Assembly (NCBI GenBank): GCA_009928665.1
Contig: SACF01000013.1
Span: 1-64,000 of the forward strand
Origin: Alphaproteobacteria bacterium
GTDB lineage: Bacteria > Bacteroidota > Bacteroidia > Bacteroidales > FEN-979
Direction of reading: 5' to 3'
DNA: 64,000 nt
The notes beneath the pieces are model-generated. The model had not been told where the DNA came from. It searched no databases and saw nothing but the letters and a program-made list of their open reading frames with translations. A program made the translations under genes and the position numbers. Shown one piece after another: positions 17,498 through 27,380 of the stretch (its first letter is position 1; each line of letters opens with the position of its first letter).

Positions 17498-18346
17498 ATG
17501 AAATATAAGGCCTTATCTGCACTGTGTATCTGCCTTTTACTGTTCGCTTCTTCATGTAAATTTCAAAAGGTACTGAAAAATGGCACAGCAGATGAAAAAT
17601 ACGAACAGGCGTTGAAGCTTTACGCAGAAAAAGACTATTCCAGGGCGCTTCAACTGTTCGATCAACTTATCGGAACTTTGCGGGCAACTGAAAAAGCTCA
17701 GAAAATTGCTTATATGTATGCCTATAGTTATTATCATCAAAAAGACTATACGCTGGCTTCTTATTATTTTAAAAGATATTCAAACAATTATCCCAACGCT
17801 CCCGAAACTGAAGAATGTTTGTTCATGAGCGCATACTGTAATTTTCTCAATTCACCGGAGTACAGCCTGGATCAATCCATAACACAGGAAGCGATCAAAG
17901 ATCTTCAGCTTTTCACCAATACCTATCCGAATAGTAAACGCGTATCCGAATGTAATGACTTGATGGATCAGCTCAGGTTTAAACTGGAACTGAAGGATTA
18001 TAAAATGGCTAAACTCTATTACCGGATGGATGATTATGCCGCATCAATTCAGGCCTTCGGGAGCATCTTAAAGGAGTTTCCAGATACTCCGCACCGTGAA
18101 GAAATCCTCTTCCTCATCTTTAAGTCCTACCACAAATACGCAAAAGAGAGTATCGACTCAAAGAAAAAAGACCGCCATTCAAAAGCGCTTATCTCTTATA
18201 ATGAATTTGTATCGCAATTCCCCGAAAGCGAGTTCTTAAAAGAAGCAACCGACCTCAAAGAACGCTCCAAAAAAGAATTGGATGCACTATACCTGAAAGA
18301 CCAGAAATTATTGAATTCCGAAAAATTCAAAGAGTCAACCAAATAA
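17498..18346 (+). CDS. bamD: Outer membrane protein assembly factor BamD
   Basis: A 282-residue lipoprotein subunit of the BAM complex that inserts beta-barrel proteins into the outer membrane. I start it at MKYKALSALCIC, five codons inside the frame. The lipobox is LLFASSC, about residues 16-22. The mature part is helical tetratricopeptide repeats, for example KLYAEKDYSRALQLFDQL and SYYHQKDYTLASYYFKRY. It is the first gene of bamD-rpoZ-coaBC-DUF4835-recN, with gaps of 13-37 nt, a gene order conserved in Bacteroidota. Confidence 0.93.
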   Translation: MKYKALSALCICLLLFASSCKFQKVLKNGTADEKYEQALKLYAEKDYSRALQLFDQLIGTLRATEKAQKIAYMYAYSYYHQKDYTLASYYFKRYSNNYPNAPETEECLFMSAYCNFLNSPEYSLDQSITQEAIKDLQLFTNTYPNSKRVSECNDLMDQLRFKLELKDYKMAKLYYRMDDYAASIQAFGSILKEFPDTPHREEILFLIFKSYHKYAKESIDSKKKDRHSKALISYNEFVSQFPESEFLKEATDLKERSKKELDALYLKDQKLLNSEKFKESTK

Positions 18347-18361
18347 TAAATCGAAGTAATT

Positions 18362-18697
18362 ATGGATTACAAAAGAGTGAAAACAGATATCAACGCAGTA
18401 ACCAGAAACATTGAAGATTTTACTGAAGGCACCAACAATATTTATGAAACTGTTGCTGTCATATCAAAAAGAGCCAATCAGATTGGACTGGAAATCAAGG
18501 AAGAATTAAATCAAAAACTTTCTGAATTTGCAACCACCTCCGATAATCTTGAAGAAGTTTTTGAGAACAGAGAGCAGATTGAGATCGCCAAGTTTTATGA
18601 ACATCTTCCAAAACCTACACTGATTGCAATTCATGAATATCTGGGCAATGATATATATTTCAGAAATCCTCACAAAGAAAGACCTGAAGATTTCTGA
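18362..18697 (+). CDS. rpoZ: RNA polymerase omega subunit, Bacteroidota type
   Basis: A 111-residue omega-like subunit of RNA polymerase, which aids assembly of the core enzyme. The YETVAVISKRANQIG segment corresponds to the conserved omega helix. The C-terminal part (EFATTSDNLEEVFENREQ and onward) is specific to this phylum's version. It lies between bamD and coaBC with about 15 nt on each side. Confidence 0.9.
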   Translation: MDYKRVKTDINAVTRNIEDFTEGTNNIYETVAVISKRANQIGLEIKEELNQKLSEFATTSDNLEEVFENREQIEIAKFYEHLPKPTLIAIHEYLGNDIYFRNPHKERPEDF

Positions 18698-18711
18698 AAA
18701 ACATCCGGAAC

Positions 18712-19902
18712 ATGCTCAAAGGAAAAAAAATTGTCATTGGTATAACGGGTAGCATTGCTGCTTATAAAATCCCATTCCTGATAAGATTACTCATCAGAAA
18801 TGGAGCTGAAATTCAGGTGATCATGACACCTACGGCAAAGGAATTTGTAACGCCATTGACACTATCGACTCTTTCTCAGCGTCCTGTTATTATCGATCCT
18901 TTCGTTACCGGTACCGGTGAATGGAACAACCATGTAGAGCTTGGCCAATGGGCTGATTTAATGCTTTTTGCTCCCGTAACTGCAAACACATTAAGCAAGA
19001 TGGCAAGAGGAAATGCCGACAACTTCCTCATTACGGCCTATCTGTCAGCAAAATGCCCGGTTTATATTGCCCCCGCCATGGACCTGGACATGTACGCTCA
19101 TCCATCGACGCAACAAAATATCAGGATGTTGCGATCATACGGAAATGCTGTTATTGAACCTCAGACCGGTGAGCTTGCAAGCGGACTGACTGGTCCGGGA
19201 AGGCTCGAAGAACCTGCTGTCATCTTTGATATTATTGTCGGACATTTCAGAAAAACAACCCTCCTGAAAAATAAAAAGGTCATGATAACGGCTGGTCCGA
19301 CTCATGAAAAAATTGATCCGGTAAGATATATCTCAAATTACTCTACAGGGCAAATGGGTTTCTGTCTGGCCGAGGAAGCAGCATTACGGGGGGCTAAAGT
19401 TACACTGATTTCGGGTCCCGTGAACCTTTCAATCTCCCATAACTCCATAACACAAATACCCGTTGAATCAGCCACTGAAATGCATAAAGAATGCCTTAAA
19501 GCCGCCCCGGATTCGGATATCCTGATTATGGCAGCGGCAGTGGCAGATTTTAAACCGGAACATGCAGCAATTCAGAAAATCAAGAAAGATGGTCAACCCC
19601 TTACACTCAATCTTGAACCAACAATTGACATTTTAAGGGATCTTGGTAACCTGAAGAAAAAAAATCAGATTCTTGTAGGTTTTGCACTTGAAACCAATCA
19701 GGAACTGGCCCACGCAAAGAAAAAGCTTAAAGAAAAAAAACTGGATCTGATCGTTTTAAATTCCTTACAGGACCCGGGTGCAGGATTCGGTCATCTTACA
19801 AATAAGGTGACGGTAATTGAAAAGAACGGGAAGGTGCACGACGGCGTACTGAAACTAAAAAGCGAAGTTGCGGCCGATATTTGGGATATTATTACTGCTT
19901 AG
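18712..19902 (+). CDS. coaBC: Bifunctional phosphopantothenoylcysteine decarboxylase / phosphopantothenate-cysteine ligase
   Basis: Makes 4'-phosphopantetheine for coenzyme A: the C-terminal CoaB domain joins phosphopantothenate to cysteine, and the N-terminal CoaC flavoprotein decarboxylates the product. It has 396 residues. CoaC features are GITGSIAAYK at the start, the active-site His in NHVELGQWADL and the flavin-binding APVTANTLSKMA. CoaB begins at about residue 185 with ITAGPTHEKIDPVRYISN, and the C-terminus has FALETNQE. Both halves look intact. Confidence 0.97.
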   Translation: MLKGKKIVIGITGSIAAYKIPFLIRLLIRNGAEIQVIMTPTAKEFVTPLTLSTLSQRPVIIDPFVTGTGEWNNHVELGQWADLMLFAPVTANTLSKMARGNADNFLITAYLSAKCPVYIAPAMDLDMYAHPSTQQNIRMLRSYGNAVIEPQTGELASGLTGPGRLEEPAVIFDIIVGHFRKTTLLKNKKVMITAGPTHEKIDPVRYISNYSTGQMGFCLAEEAALRGAKVTLISGPVNLSISHNSITQIPVESATEMHKECLKAAPDSDILIMAAAVADFKPEHAAIQKIKKDGQPLTLNLEPTIDILRDLGNLKKKNQILVGFALETNQELAHAKKKLKEKKLDLIVLNSLQDPGAGFGHLTNKVTVIEKNGKVHDGVLKLKSEVAADIWDIITA

Positions 19903-19915
19903 TAGTTCGACCCTT

Positions 19916-20830
19916 ATGATTAAATATACCTGTTACGCTATCGTAACCCTGTTACTTGTCTTCTCAAAAACCCTGGTTGCCCAGGAACTAAACTGCATGG
20001 TTAATATCTCCACACAGAAAGTTGAAGGCACTGACAAAAGAGTATTTGAGACGCTCCAAACCGCCATTTTCGAATTTATGAATAATCGGAAATGGACTAA
20101 CTACAATATTAAGGTTGAAGAGCGGATCGAATGTTCGCTTCTACTAACCATTAATGACCGGTTGAGTGCGGATGAGTTCCGTGGAACACTCAATGTGGTT
20201 TTGCGCCGACCTGTACTGAATTCAGCCTATAATTCAGTACTTATTAACTATATTGATAAAGCAATTCAATTCCGTTACGCTGAGTTTCAACCACTCGATT
20301 ATTCCGACGGCACATTCTCCTCTAATCTGACCTCGATTCTTGCTTATTATGCGTACACGATCCTTGGATTTTATTTTGACTCCTTCTCCCAAAATGGTGG
20401 AACCCCTTATTATGAAAAAGCTCAGGAGGTTGTTAACGCGGCACAAAACACCTCAGAACCGGGATGGAAAGCTTTTGAAAGTGAGAAAAACCGATGGTGG
20501 ATCGTTGGCAGCTATCTCAATCCCGCGAACTCAGGTTTAAGAAATTTTGCTTACAGATATCACCACATGGGATTGGACATGATGTATGATAAAGTTGACC
20601 AGGGGAGAGCAAGTGTCAGTGAAAGCATTGAAATCCTGCAGAAGGTTTATAACGAGAAACCAAATTTATACATACTCCAAATGATATTTGATGCAAAAAG
20701 GGATGAATTTGTAAATATTTTTGCGGATCAACGGGTTCCCCCAATGGAAAAATCAAATGTTGTGAACATTCTTAAAGATATTGACCCTTCAAACAGCTCA
20801 AAATACCAATCGATCCTTGACTCTAAATAG
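19916..20830 (+). CDS. DUF4835 family protein, exported
   Basis: A 304-residue protein of the DUF4835 family of Bacteroidota, with unknown function. The start MIKYTCYAIVTLLL gives a signal peptide that ends near VAQELN; the longer frame overlapping coaBC is less likely. The domain has the typical ILAYYAYTILGFYFDSFS stretch. It is in the bamD-recN operon, 13 nt after coaBC. A role in the envelope is likely from the signal and from the phylum-wide link with bamD, but this is inference. Confidence 0.85.
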   Translation: MIKYTCYAIVTLLLVFSKTLVAQELNCMVNISTQKVEGTDKRVFETLQTAIFEFMNNRKWTNYNIKVEERIECSLLLTINDRLSADEFRGTLNVVLRRPVLNSAYNSVLINYIDKAIQFRYAEFQPLDYSDGTFSSNLTSILAYYAYTILGFYFDSFSQNGGTPYYEKAQEVVNAAQNTSEPGWKAFESEKNRWWIVGSYLNPANSGLRNFAYRYHHMGLDMMYDKVDQGRASVSESIEILQKVYNEKPNLYILQMIFDAKRDEFVNIFADQRVPPMEKSNVVNILKDIDPSNSSKYQSILDSK

Positions 20831-20867
20831 CAACTGCCGGATACATTATCATTAACCAAGCCAGCCG

Positions 20868-22526
20868 ATGCTGTTAAAATTATCCATTCAAAATTACCTG
20901 CTGATTAAAGATCTGGAGCTTGATTTTGCTTCCGGATTTACCGTGATTACAGGTGAAACAGGGGCAGGAAAATCAATTATTCTTGGAGCATTAAACCTTA
21001 TCTTGGGACAGCGGAACGATTCGTCAGTCGTATTCGATAAAACAAGAAAATGCATTATCGAAGGCCTGTTCAGGATATCTGGATACATCCTTGATGACTT
21101 TTTTAAAAAAAATGATCTCGATTATGATGAAATGCTAACAGTTAGGAAAGAAATCAGTGATAATGGAAAATCCAGATCCTTTATTAATGATTCACCAGTG
21201 ACACTTTCCGTACTGAAAGAACTTGGAGAACGGCTCGTCAATATCCATTCCCAGAATTCAATTATTACTTTACATAACGCTGATTTTCAAATTGCAGTAA
21301 TCGATAGCTTTGCCAGAATTCAGGAAAAAGTATCAGCTTTCCGCAGTGCCTTTCAAAACTGGAACTCTAAAAAAAATACCCTTGAAGAATTAATCAGGAA
21401 AGAGGCAAAACTAGCATTGTCACGCGATTACGATCAATTTTTGTTTGATGAGCTGTCCTCAGCACGACTGAATTCTCAGGAATTATCGGACCTGGAAGAA
21501 AAACAACGCATGTTAACTAACCTGGAAGAAATAAGAGGAAATCTCGGTCGTGCATCTCAAATTCTTTCAGGAGATGAAGTAAATATCCTCTCACAACTTA
21601 GAGAGGTATCCCTAGCATTAAACCAGGTTTCCGGGTTTCAGGCAGATATTAAACTATTAGCTGAAAGAATTAATTATAACTACATTGATATCAAGGATTT
21701 ATCAAATGATATTTCATTGATCGGAAACCGTCTGGATGGCGATCCCGGTGAACTTGAATCCATTTCACAGCGACTCGATCAATTGTATCGGCTCCTAAAA
21801 AAACATCAAAAAAGTAATATCGATGATTTAATTGATCTTCACCAAGAAATCGAATCGAAATTGTCCAAAACAGATAACCTGGACCAGGAGATTCGTGAAT
21901 TAAAAAAAGAGGTGACCGATCTTAAAACTGACCTGTTGACAAAAGCTAAAGAAATTTCAATCCTTCGAAAAAATATCATCCCCGGATTTACCTCAAAAGT
22001 TGAAAATTCTTTGGTACAACTTGGGATCCCGTTTCCTACCTTCAGAGTAGAGTTACAATCAGCTGACGATCTTTTGACTTCCGATGGTTTAGATAAAGTG
22101 AAATTTCTATTCAGTGCAAATAAAGGTCTTGAAGCCAGTGATATAGAAACATCCATTTCAGGAGGTGAATCATCCCGACTCATGCTATCCATTAAATCGA
22201 TGATCAGCCAAAAGAACCTTTTACCAACGATCTTTTTCGATGAAATCGATTCCGGTGTATCCGGAAAAATTGCCGGTATGGTAGGAAAAATTCTGAAAGA
22301 AATGGGCGGTACCATGCAGGTAATCGCCATTACCCACCTTCCTCAGATTGCCGCAAAATCATCACAACATTTTTTAGTATATAAAATTAATAATCAAGAT
22401 ATTACACAAACAAATATAAAAAAATTATCGAATAAAGAACGCATTGAGGAAATAGCAAAAATGTTGAGCAATGAAAAAGTCACTCCTTCAGCAATAAAAA
22501 ATGCTAAAGATTTATTAAACAATTAA
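20868..22526 (+). CDS. recN: DNA repair protein RecN
   Basis: A 552-residue SMC-like ATPase that acts early in double-strand break repair. The ATPase head halves flank a long coiled-coil (about residues 150-370). Walker A is GETGAGKSI (about 28), the signature is ISGGESSRLML (about 430), and Walker B is TIFFDEIDSGVSG (about 456). The C-terminal ITHLPQIAAKSSQHF is a RecN hallmark. It is the last gene of the bamD operon. No LexA-like box is evident upstream. Confidence 0.96.
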   Translation: MLLKLSIQNYLLIKDLELDFASGFTVITGETGAGKSIILGALNLILGQRNDSSVVFDKTRKCIIEGLFRISGYILDDFFKKNDLDYDEMLTVRKEISDNGKSRSFINDSPVTLSVLKELGERLVNIHSQNSIITLHNADFQIAVIDSFARIQEKVSAFRSAFQNWNSKKNTLEELIRKEAKLALSRDYDQFLFDELSSARLNSQELSDLEEKQRMLTNLEEIRGNLGRASQILSGDEVNILSQLREVSLALNQVSGFQADIKLLAERINYNYIDIKDLSNDISLIGNRLDGDPGELESISQRLDQLYRLLKKHQKSNIDDLIDLHQEIESKLSKTDNLDQEIRELKKEVTDLKTDLLTKAKEISILRKNIIPGFTSKVENSLVQLGIPFPTFRVELQSADDLLTSDGLDKVKFLFSANKGLEASDIETSISGGESSRLMLSIKSMISQKNLLPTIFFDEIDSGVSGKIAGMVGKILKEMGGTMQVIAITHLPQIAAKSSQHFLVYKINNQDITQTNIKKLSNKERIEEIAKMLSNEKVTPSAIKNAKDLLNN

Positions 22527-22576
22527 TTACTTAATATAATTAAACTTTTACTTAAGTTAAATTTGATCTTTAAACT

Positions 22577-23413
22577 ATGGGACATAATTTGCTTCAAGGG
22601 AAGAAAGGTATCATTTTCGGGGCGCTTGATGAAAAATCGATTGCTTGGAAGATCGCTGAACGGGCTCATGATGAAGGTGCTGTCTTCACGCTGTCTAACA
22701 CTCCAGTTGCATTGCGTTTTGGTGAAATTCAATTGTTGGCTGATAAATGCCAATCCGAGATAATTCCTGCCGATGCAACTGTTGTTTCAGACCTCGAAAA
22801 TGTGTTTTCCAAATCCATGACAATATTGGGAGGAAAAATTGATTTCGTTCTCCACTCTATTGGTATGTCTCTGAATGTAAGAAAACACCGAGAATATGAT
22901 GATCTGGATTACGATTATTTTCAGAAAACCATTGACATATCCGCGCTTTCGTTTCATAAAATGCTCCAGGTAGCAAAAAAGTTAAATGCCATTAATGAGT
23001 GGGGATCCGTTCTTGCCCTATCTTATATTGCAGCTCAGCGGACATTGGTTGGTTATAACGACATGGCAGATGCAAAATCGCTGCTTGAATCAATAGCCAG
23101 AAGTTTCGGCTATATTTATGGTCGCGAAAAAAGAATCCGGATTAATACCATTTCACAGTCACCAACCCGAACCACCGCAGGTAGCGGAATAAAAGGAATT
23201 GATGGTCTGCTCGATTTCACCGACCGGATGTCTCCACTTGGTAATGCAACGGCTGATGAATGTGCTGATTTCTCAATCGTACTCTTTTCCGACCTTTCCC
23301 GCAAAGTCACCATGCAAAATATCTACCATGACGGAGGCTTCTCAAGTATGGCTATGAGCCTCAGGGCTATGACTCAATATAACAAATGCCTGGACGAGGA
23401 TGAAATTAAATGA
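22577..23413 (+). CDS. fabI: Enoyl-[acyl-carrier-protein] reductase (NADH)
   Basis: Last step of each fatty-acid elongation cycle, reducing enoyl-ACP with NADH. The 278-residue protein has the FabI version of the SDR fold: FGALDEKSIAWKIAE for cofactor binding, SIGMS around residues 94-98, and the catalytic pair Tyr and Lys in GYNDMADAKS with six residues between (about 159 and 166). It is the known target class of triclosan. It is separated from recN by 50 nt with a TAAATTTG element in between (22558-22565), so it may have its own promoter. Confidence 0.95.
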   Translation: MGHNLLQGKKGIIFGALDEKSIAWKIAERAHDEGAVFTLSNTPVALRFGEIQLLADKCQSEIIPADATVVSDLENVFSKSMTILGGKIDFVLHSIGMSLNVRKHREYDDLDYDYFQKTIDISALSFHKMLQVAKKLNAINEWGSVLALSYIAAQRTLVGYNDMADAKSLLESIARSFGYIYGREKRIRINTISQSPTRTTAGSGIKGIDGLLDFTDRMSPLGNATADECADFSIVLFSDLSRKVTMQNIYHDGGFSSMAMSLRAMTQYNKCLDEDEIK

Positions 23414-23433
23414 CCATCTTTGACCCTTTTTCT

Positions 23434-23441
23434 TAACTTTG
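23434..23441 (+). promoter_or_regulatory. Putative -7 element of the etf operon
   Basis: TAACTTTG matches TAnnTTTG and lies 38 nt before the etfB ATG. No TTTG at 19 nt upstream. Initiation is expected near 23447. Confidence 0.55.
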
Positions 23442-23479
23442 CACCCCAAAATTTAGTTTGTCATTCAACCTGATTTTCA

Positions 23480-24229
23480 ATGAAAATATTAGTTTGTATT
23501 AGCAACGTCCCCGATACGACCACGAAGGTAAAATTTGTGGATGACCTTAAAAGACTTGATACAAACGGGATACAGTGGGTTATTAACCCATGGGATGAAC
23601 TATCCCTGACCCGTGCACTTGAGTTGAGAGATGATCCCGCCTCCGGGATAACCTCTGTTACAGTGGCCCATGTTGGTTTGATATCATCAGAACCTACTAT
23701 TCGCAAAGCACTGGCTCTCGGTGCCGACGATGCAATAAGAGTAAATGCCGACCCAGCCGACGCTTTTTATGTCGCCAATCAGCTTTCAGAGATTATTAAG
23801 GCTACAACATTTGATCTTATTTTATGTGGAATCGAATCAAGCGATTACAATGGCTCAACGGTTGGAGGTATGCTGGCAGAATTTCTCGAAATCCCCTCCA
23901 TATCATCCGTATCGTCGGTGTACATTGAAAATGGAAAATTTCTGATCCACAGGGAAATAGATGGTGGCAAAGAAATCCTCTCCGTTGATGGCCCTGTTGT
24001 CGCAATTGTTCAGAAAGGCATTGCAAAGGAACCAAGAATAGCAGCAATGCGTGGAATCATGTTGGCTCGCACAAAACCCATGAAAGTCGTTGAACCGGTA
24101 CCCTGTGACCGCCTTACCAATCTGGTGAGCTTTGAATTACCTACCCCCAGGACCGCCTGCCAATTTATCGATCCCGACCATCCGGGGCAACTGATCGCAT
24201 TGTTACAAAATGAAGCAAAAGTTATTTAA
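23480..24229 (+). CDS. etfB: Electron transfer flavoprotein beta subunit
   Basis: The beta subunit (FixA type) of the heterodimeric electron transfer flavoprotein that takes electrons from acyl-CoA dehydrogenases. It is 249 residues. MKILVCISNVPDTTTKV at the start and ALALGADDAIRVNAD are typical, as is LCGIESSDYNGSTVGGMLAE. It is the first gene of a five-gene block with etfA, two Fe-S proteins and an acyl-CoA dehydrogenase. Whether this ETF is a classical one or a bifurcating type cannot be decided by eye; the AMP- or second-FAD-binding region would need comparison. Confidence 0.93.
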   Translation: MKILVCISNVPDTTTKVKFVDDLKRLDTNGIQWVINPWDELSLTRALELRDDPASGITSVTVAHVGLISSEPTIRKALALGADDAIRVNADPADAFYVANQLSEIIKATTFDLILCGIESSDYNGSTVGGMLAEFLEIPSISSVSSVYIENGKFLIHREIDGGKEILSVDGPVVAIVQKGIAKEPRIAAMRGIMLARTKPMKVVEPVPCDRLTNLVSFELPTPRTACQFIDPDHPGQLIALLQNEAKVI

Positions 24230-24251
24230 TCGTTGACCAATCAAAGATCCT

Positions 24252-25223
24252 ATGTCAGTTTTAATATTCGTTGAGCACTGGGAAGGGAAGTTTAAGAAGT
24301 TAAGTTTTGAACTTGTTTCCTATGGAATTAAGATTGCCGAATCGCTCCAGACAGAAGCAATCGTATTATGTATCGGAGATATTGATCCTGCTGAGATGGA
24401 CAAACTATCCCTGTATGGTCCGGATCGGATTATCAATGTCAAACCGGGAAATTTAAGCCATTTCGACAGTAAGCTTTACACCGCAGTTATTGCTGGTCAG
24501 GCTGAAAAGAATTCAGCCTCATTGTTGATACTTTCCAACAATATTACCGGGAAAGCACTTGCCCCCCGATTATCGGTAAAATTAAAAGCAGCAATCGCAT
24601 CAGGGGTTAGCCGTTTACCAATCAGCATCAACCCATTCATCGTATATAAAAAGGTTTTCTCAGGAAATGCCTATGCACACCTTGAACTCAAATCTGAAAT
24701 CAAAATCCTGACACTGGCTCAGAATTCCTTCGAACTAATCACCCGCGATAAAGTACCTGCAGTCGAAACAATCACCGTCGAAGCTGATGCTGCAGCGTTA
24801 AAAACGAAACTGATAGAAACCCTGAAACAATCAGGAAAGATATTATTGACCGATGCTGAACTTGTAGTATCCGGTGGGAGGGGCATGAAATCACCTGACA
24901 ATTGGGGCCCGATCATCGAACTTGCCGGACTTCTTGGTGCTGCCACTGCATGTTCACGGCCCGTATCTGATGAGGGTTGGCGTCCGCATGAAGAGCACAC
25001 CGGTCAGACAGGTAAGATCATCGCTCCGAACCTCTATTTTGCCATTGGCATCTCCGGAGCCACACAACACTTAGCCGGCGTTAGTTCTTCAAAATATATC
25101 GTTGCCATTAACACTGACAAAGATGCACCTATCTTTTCTGCTGCCCAGTATGGCATTGTTGGAGATGCCGGAAAAGTGCTTCCCAAATTGGTAGATGCTG
25201 TGAAAGAATTGAAGACGAAATAA
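24252..25223 (+). CDS. etfA: Electron transfer flavoprotein alpha subunit
   Basis: The FAD-carrying alpha subunit (FixB type), 323 residues. The C-terminal FAD domain begins near residue 205 with [14 protein letters not shown] and includes SRPVSDEGW and the binding motif [14 protein letters not shown] followed by [11 protein letters not shown]. It starts 22 nt after etfB and leaves 7 nt to the membrane Fe-S gene, so the genes are very likely co-transcribed. Confidence 0.95.
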   Translation: MSVLIFVEHWEGKFKKLSFELVSYGIKIAESLQTEAIVLCIGDIDPAEMDKLSLYGPDRIINVKPGNLSHFDSKLYTAVIAGQAEKNSASLLILSNNITGKALAPRLSVKLKAAIASGVSRLPISINPFIVYKKVFSGNAYAHLELKSEIKILTLAQNSFELITRDKVPAVETITVEADAAALKTKLIETLKQSGKILLTDAELVVSGGRGMKSPDNWGPIIELAGLLGAATACSRPVSDEGWRPHEEHTGQTGKIIAPNLYFAIGISGATQHLAGVSSSKYIVAINTDKDAPIFSAAQYGIVGDAGKVLPKLVDAVKELKTK

Positions 25224-25230
25224 ATCTGAG

Positions 25231-26553
25231 ATGTTAAAACAAATTATTTTTGCTCTGACCCTGGTTGCAACGTTAGGTTTTTTTTCTTATACCGTGCTTA
25301 GAATTGCGGAATTCGTAAAACTTACAAAACCAGCATTCCCTGTCAGGAAGATCGGACAACGATTTTTAGTGACCCTCCGGGTCGCCCTTGGCCAGACAAA
25401 AATCTTCCGCCGACCAATCATAGGCCTGCTTCATGCATTGGTCTTTTGGGGTTTTTGCGTGATTCTTTTCGGAAGTATAGAAATGGTTATCGATGGTCTG
25501 ACAGGCCAGGAACGATCACTAAGATTTTTGGGGGGATTCTATGACTTCATGATCGCTTTCGGAGATATCTTCGCTCTTCTTGTCGCCATTTCTATTCTTG
25601 TTTTTCTGGTACGACGCATTTTCTTCCATATCGCTCGTTTTGAAGGAGTCGAAATGAAAAGGATCTCACATATCGACGCTAATATTGCATTGACCATGAT
25701 TCTTTTATTGATGGTTTCCCTACTTGGCATGAACTGCACATATTACGAAGGGCTTGATTTTTCGGGGCAACCTCAGGCAGGTATCTATCCGGTGAGTAGC
25801 CTGTTATCCGTACTTTTTTCAACGCTCAGTCATGACCAGCTCCATATTCTGAACGAATTTTTCTGGTGGCTCCACATACTTCTGATCTTCATTTTTGCAA
25901 ATATCCTCCCGTATTCGAAACATTTTCATGTATTCATGTCCATTCCAAATGTTTTTTTATCACGTCTTGAACCTTTGGGAAAATTGACAAATATGGATTC
26001 TATTACCAGGGAAGTGAAAATGATGTTAAATCCCGCCTCAGATTTTTCAACAGATCAGGAAGGGCAATCACCACCAGAACGGTTCGGTATCAAAGATGTT
26101 GAAGACATCACCTGGAAAAATTATCTGGATTCACTATCATGTACTGAATGTGGTCGTTGCACTTCAGTTTGTCCTGCCAATCTGACCGGGAAACGACTTT
26201 CTCCACGGAAAATACTCATGGATGTGAGGGCACGAATGAAAGAAAAGGGTCCGGGTCTGGTTAAAAATGGCAGGTCGTTTGACGACACTAAATCATTATT
26301 GCGCAGCTATATTTCTGAGGAGGAATTGTGGGCTTGCACAACCTGCAACGCATGCGCAAAGGAGTGTCCGATCAATATTAACCATCCCTCCATTATCGTT
26401 GACATGCGTCGGTACCTTGTGATGGAAGAGGCTTCGGCGCCTGGTGGACTTAAAAGCGTCTTTAACAATATTGAAAATAATGGGGCTCCCTGGCAATTCT
26501 CACCGGAAGACCGGTTGCTTTGGGCACAAAACCTGGAAATACGGATCAATTAA
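25231..26553 (+). CDS. Membrane-bound 4Fe-4S protein with NarI-like domain
   Basis: A 440-residue integral membrane redox protein. The N-terminal half has about five hydrophobic helices (roughly residues 3-25, 68-92, 106-130, 150-170, 205-228), and the histidines within and near them could bind b hemes as in nitrate reductase gamma. The C-terminal half has two 4Fe-4S motifs, [12 protein letters not shown] (about 304) and [12 protein letters not shown] (about 369). It resembles the N-terminal part of the HdrD/GlpC-like Fe-S oxidoreductases found with ETF genes. The CCG half is encoded by the next gene, so the two together would make a membrane ETF-oxidising complex passing electrons to quinone. 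That role is inferred from context. Confidence 0.88.
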   Translation: MLKQIIFALTLVATLGFFSYTVLRIAEFVKLTKPAFPVRKIGQRFLVTLRVALGQTKIFRRPIIGLLHALVFWGFCVILFGSIEMVIDGLTGQERSLRFLGGFYDFMIAFGDIFALLVAISILVFLVRRIFFHIARFEGVEMKRISHIDANIALTMILLLMVSLLGMNCTYYEGLDFSGQPQAGIYPVSSLLSVLFSTLSHDQLHILNEFFWWLHILLIFIFANILPYSKHFHVFMSIPNVFLSRLEPLGKLTNMDSITREVKMMLNPASDFSTDQEGQSPPERFGIKDVEDITWKNYLDSLSCTECGRCTSVCPANLTGKRLSPRKILMDVRARMKEKGPGLVKNGRSFDDTKSLLRSYISEEELWACTTCNACAKECPININHPSIIVDMRRYLVMEEASAPGGLKSVFNNIENNGAPWQFSPEDRLLWAQNLEIRIN

Positions 26554-26567
26554 ACGAACACCCTAAA

Positions 26568-27362
26568 ATGGAAGTACAAAAGCTTGAAATTCCGGTGATG
26601 GCCGACCTTTTCGCAAAGGGAGAAAAACCTGAATACCTTTTCTGGGTGGGTTGTGCCGGCGCATTCGACGACCGCTATAAAAAGGTCACGCAAGCATTCA
26701 CCAAAATTTTGTCATTTCTCCATGTCAGCTACGCTGTTCTGGGTAAAGAAGAATCCTGTACCGGCGATCCTGCTCGTCGTGCAGGAAATGAAATGCTATA
26801 TCAGATGCAGGCTTTGCAAAATATTGCGACCTTTGAACGATACGGAATTACCAGGATCATTACCATTTGTCCGCATTGCTATAATATTTTCAAAAATGAA
26901 TATCCCGATTTGGGAGGCAAGTATACAGTGATCAACTATCTTCAATTTATTGAGAAAATGATTGCAGAGAAGAAACTGAAATTGGATACTACCAGATTCA
27001 CAGGGAAAACGATTACCTATCATGATCCTTGCTACTTGGGCCGTGCAAACAATATTTATAATGAGCCCCGGATTATCCTCCAAAACCTTACTTCGGGAAT
27101 TTCGGAAATGGAACGGCATAAAAGTTTTGCGCTTTGCTGTGGCGCAGGGGGCGCTCAGATGTTTAAAGAAGCTGAGGCCGGTAACAAAGAAATTTTTATT
27201 GAACGAACCGAAGAGGCACTGCGAACTCATGCTGATATTATTGCCACTGCATGCCCATTCTGCATGACCATGATTACTGATGGGATTAAATATAAGAACC
27301 AGGAAGAACTCGTGAAAAACTATGATATTGCCGAGTTAATTGTACAATCCTTAGATATTTAG
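26568..27362 (+). CDS. CCG-domain (HdrB/D-like) Fe-S protein
   Basis: A 264-residue cysteine-rich-domain protein. I start it at MEVQKLEIPVMADL, 14 nt after the preceding stop, not at the upstream codon that overlaps it. Two CCG-type modules are visible: WVGCAG with ICPHCYN (about residues 26-105), and DPCYLGR with ALCCGAGGAQMFKE (about 155-195). Such modules bind a non-cubane 4Fe-4S cluster in heterodisulfide reductase and relatives. It probably pairs with the membrane 4Fe-4S protein upstream. The substrate or partner is unproven. Confidence 0.87.
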   Translation: MEVQKLEIPVMADLFAKGEKPEYLFWVGCAGAFDDRYKKVTQAFTKILSFLHVSYAVLGKEESCTGDPARRAGNEMLYQMQALQNIATFERYGITRIITICPHCYNIFKNEYPDLGGKYTVINYLQFIEKMIAEKKLKLDTTRFTGKTITYHDPCYLGRANNIYNEPRIILQNLTSGISEMERHKSFALCCGAGGAQMFKEAEAGNKEIFIERTEEALRTHADIIATACPFCMTMITDGIKYKNQEELVKNYDIAELIVQSLDI

Positions 27363-27380
27363 CAACTTAAAAGCAATAAA

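Noticed and set aside
26520..26567. An overlap of the CCG protein gene with the preceding Fe-S gene
   Set aside because: The apparent overlap comes from using an upstream start codon; starting at 26568 matches the family and removes the overlap. It is not evidence of a frameshifted fusion.
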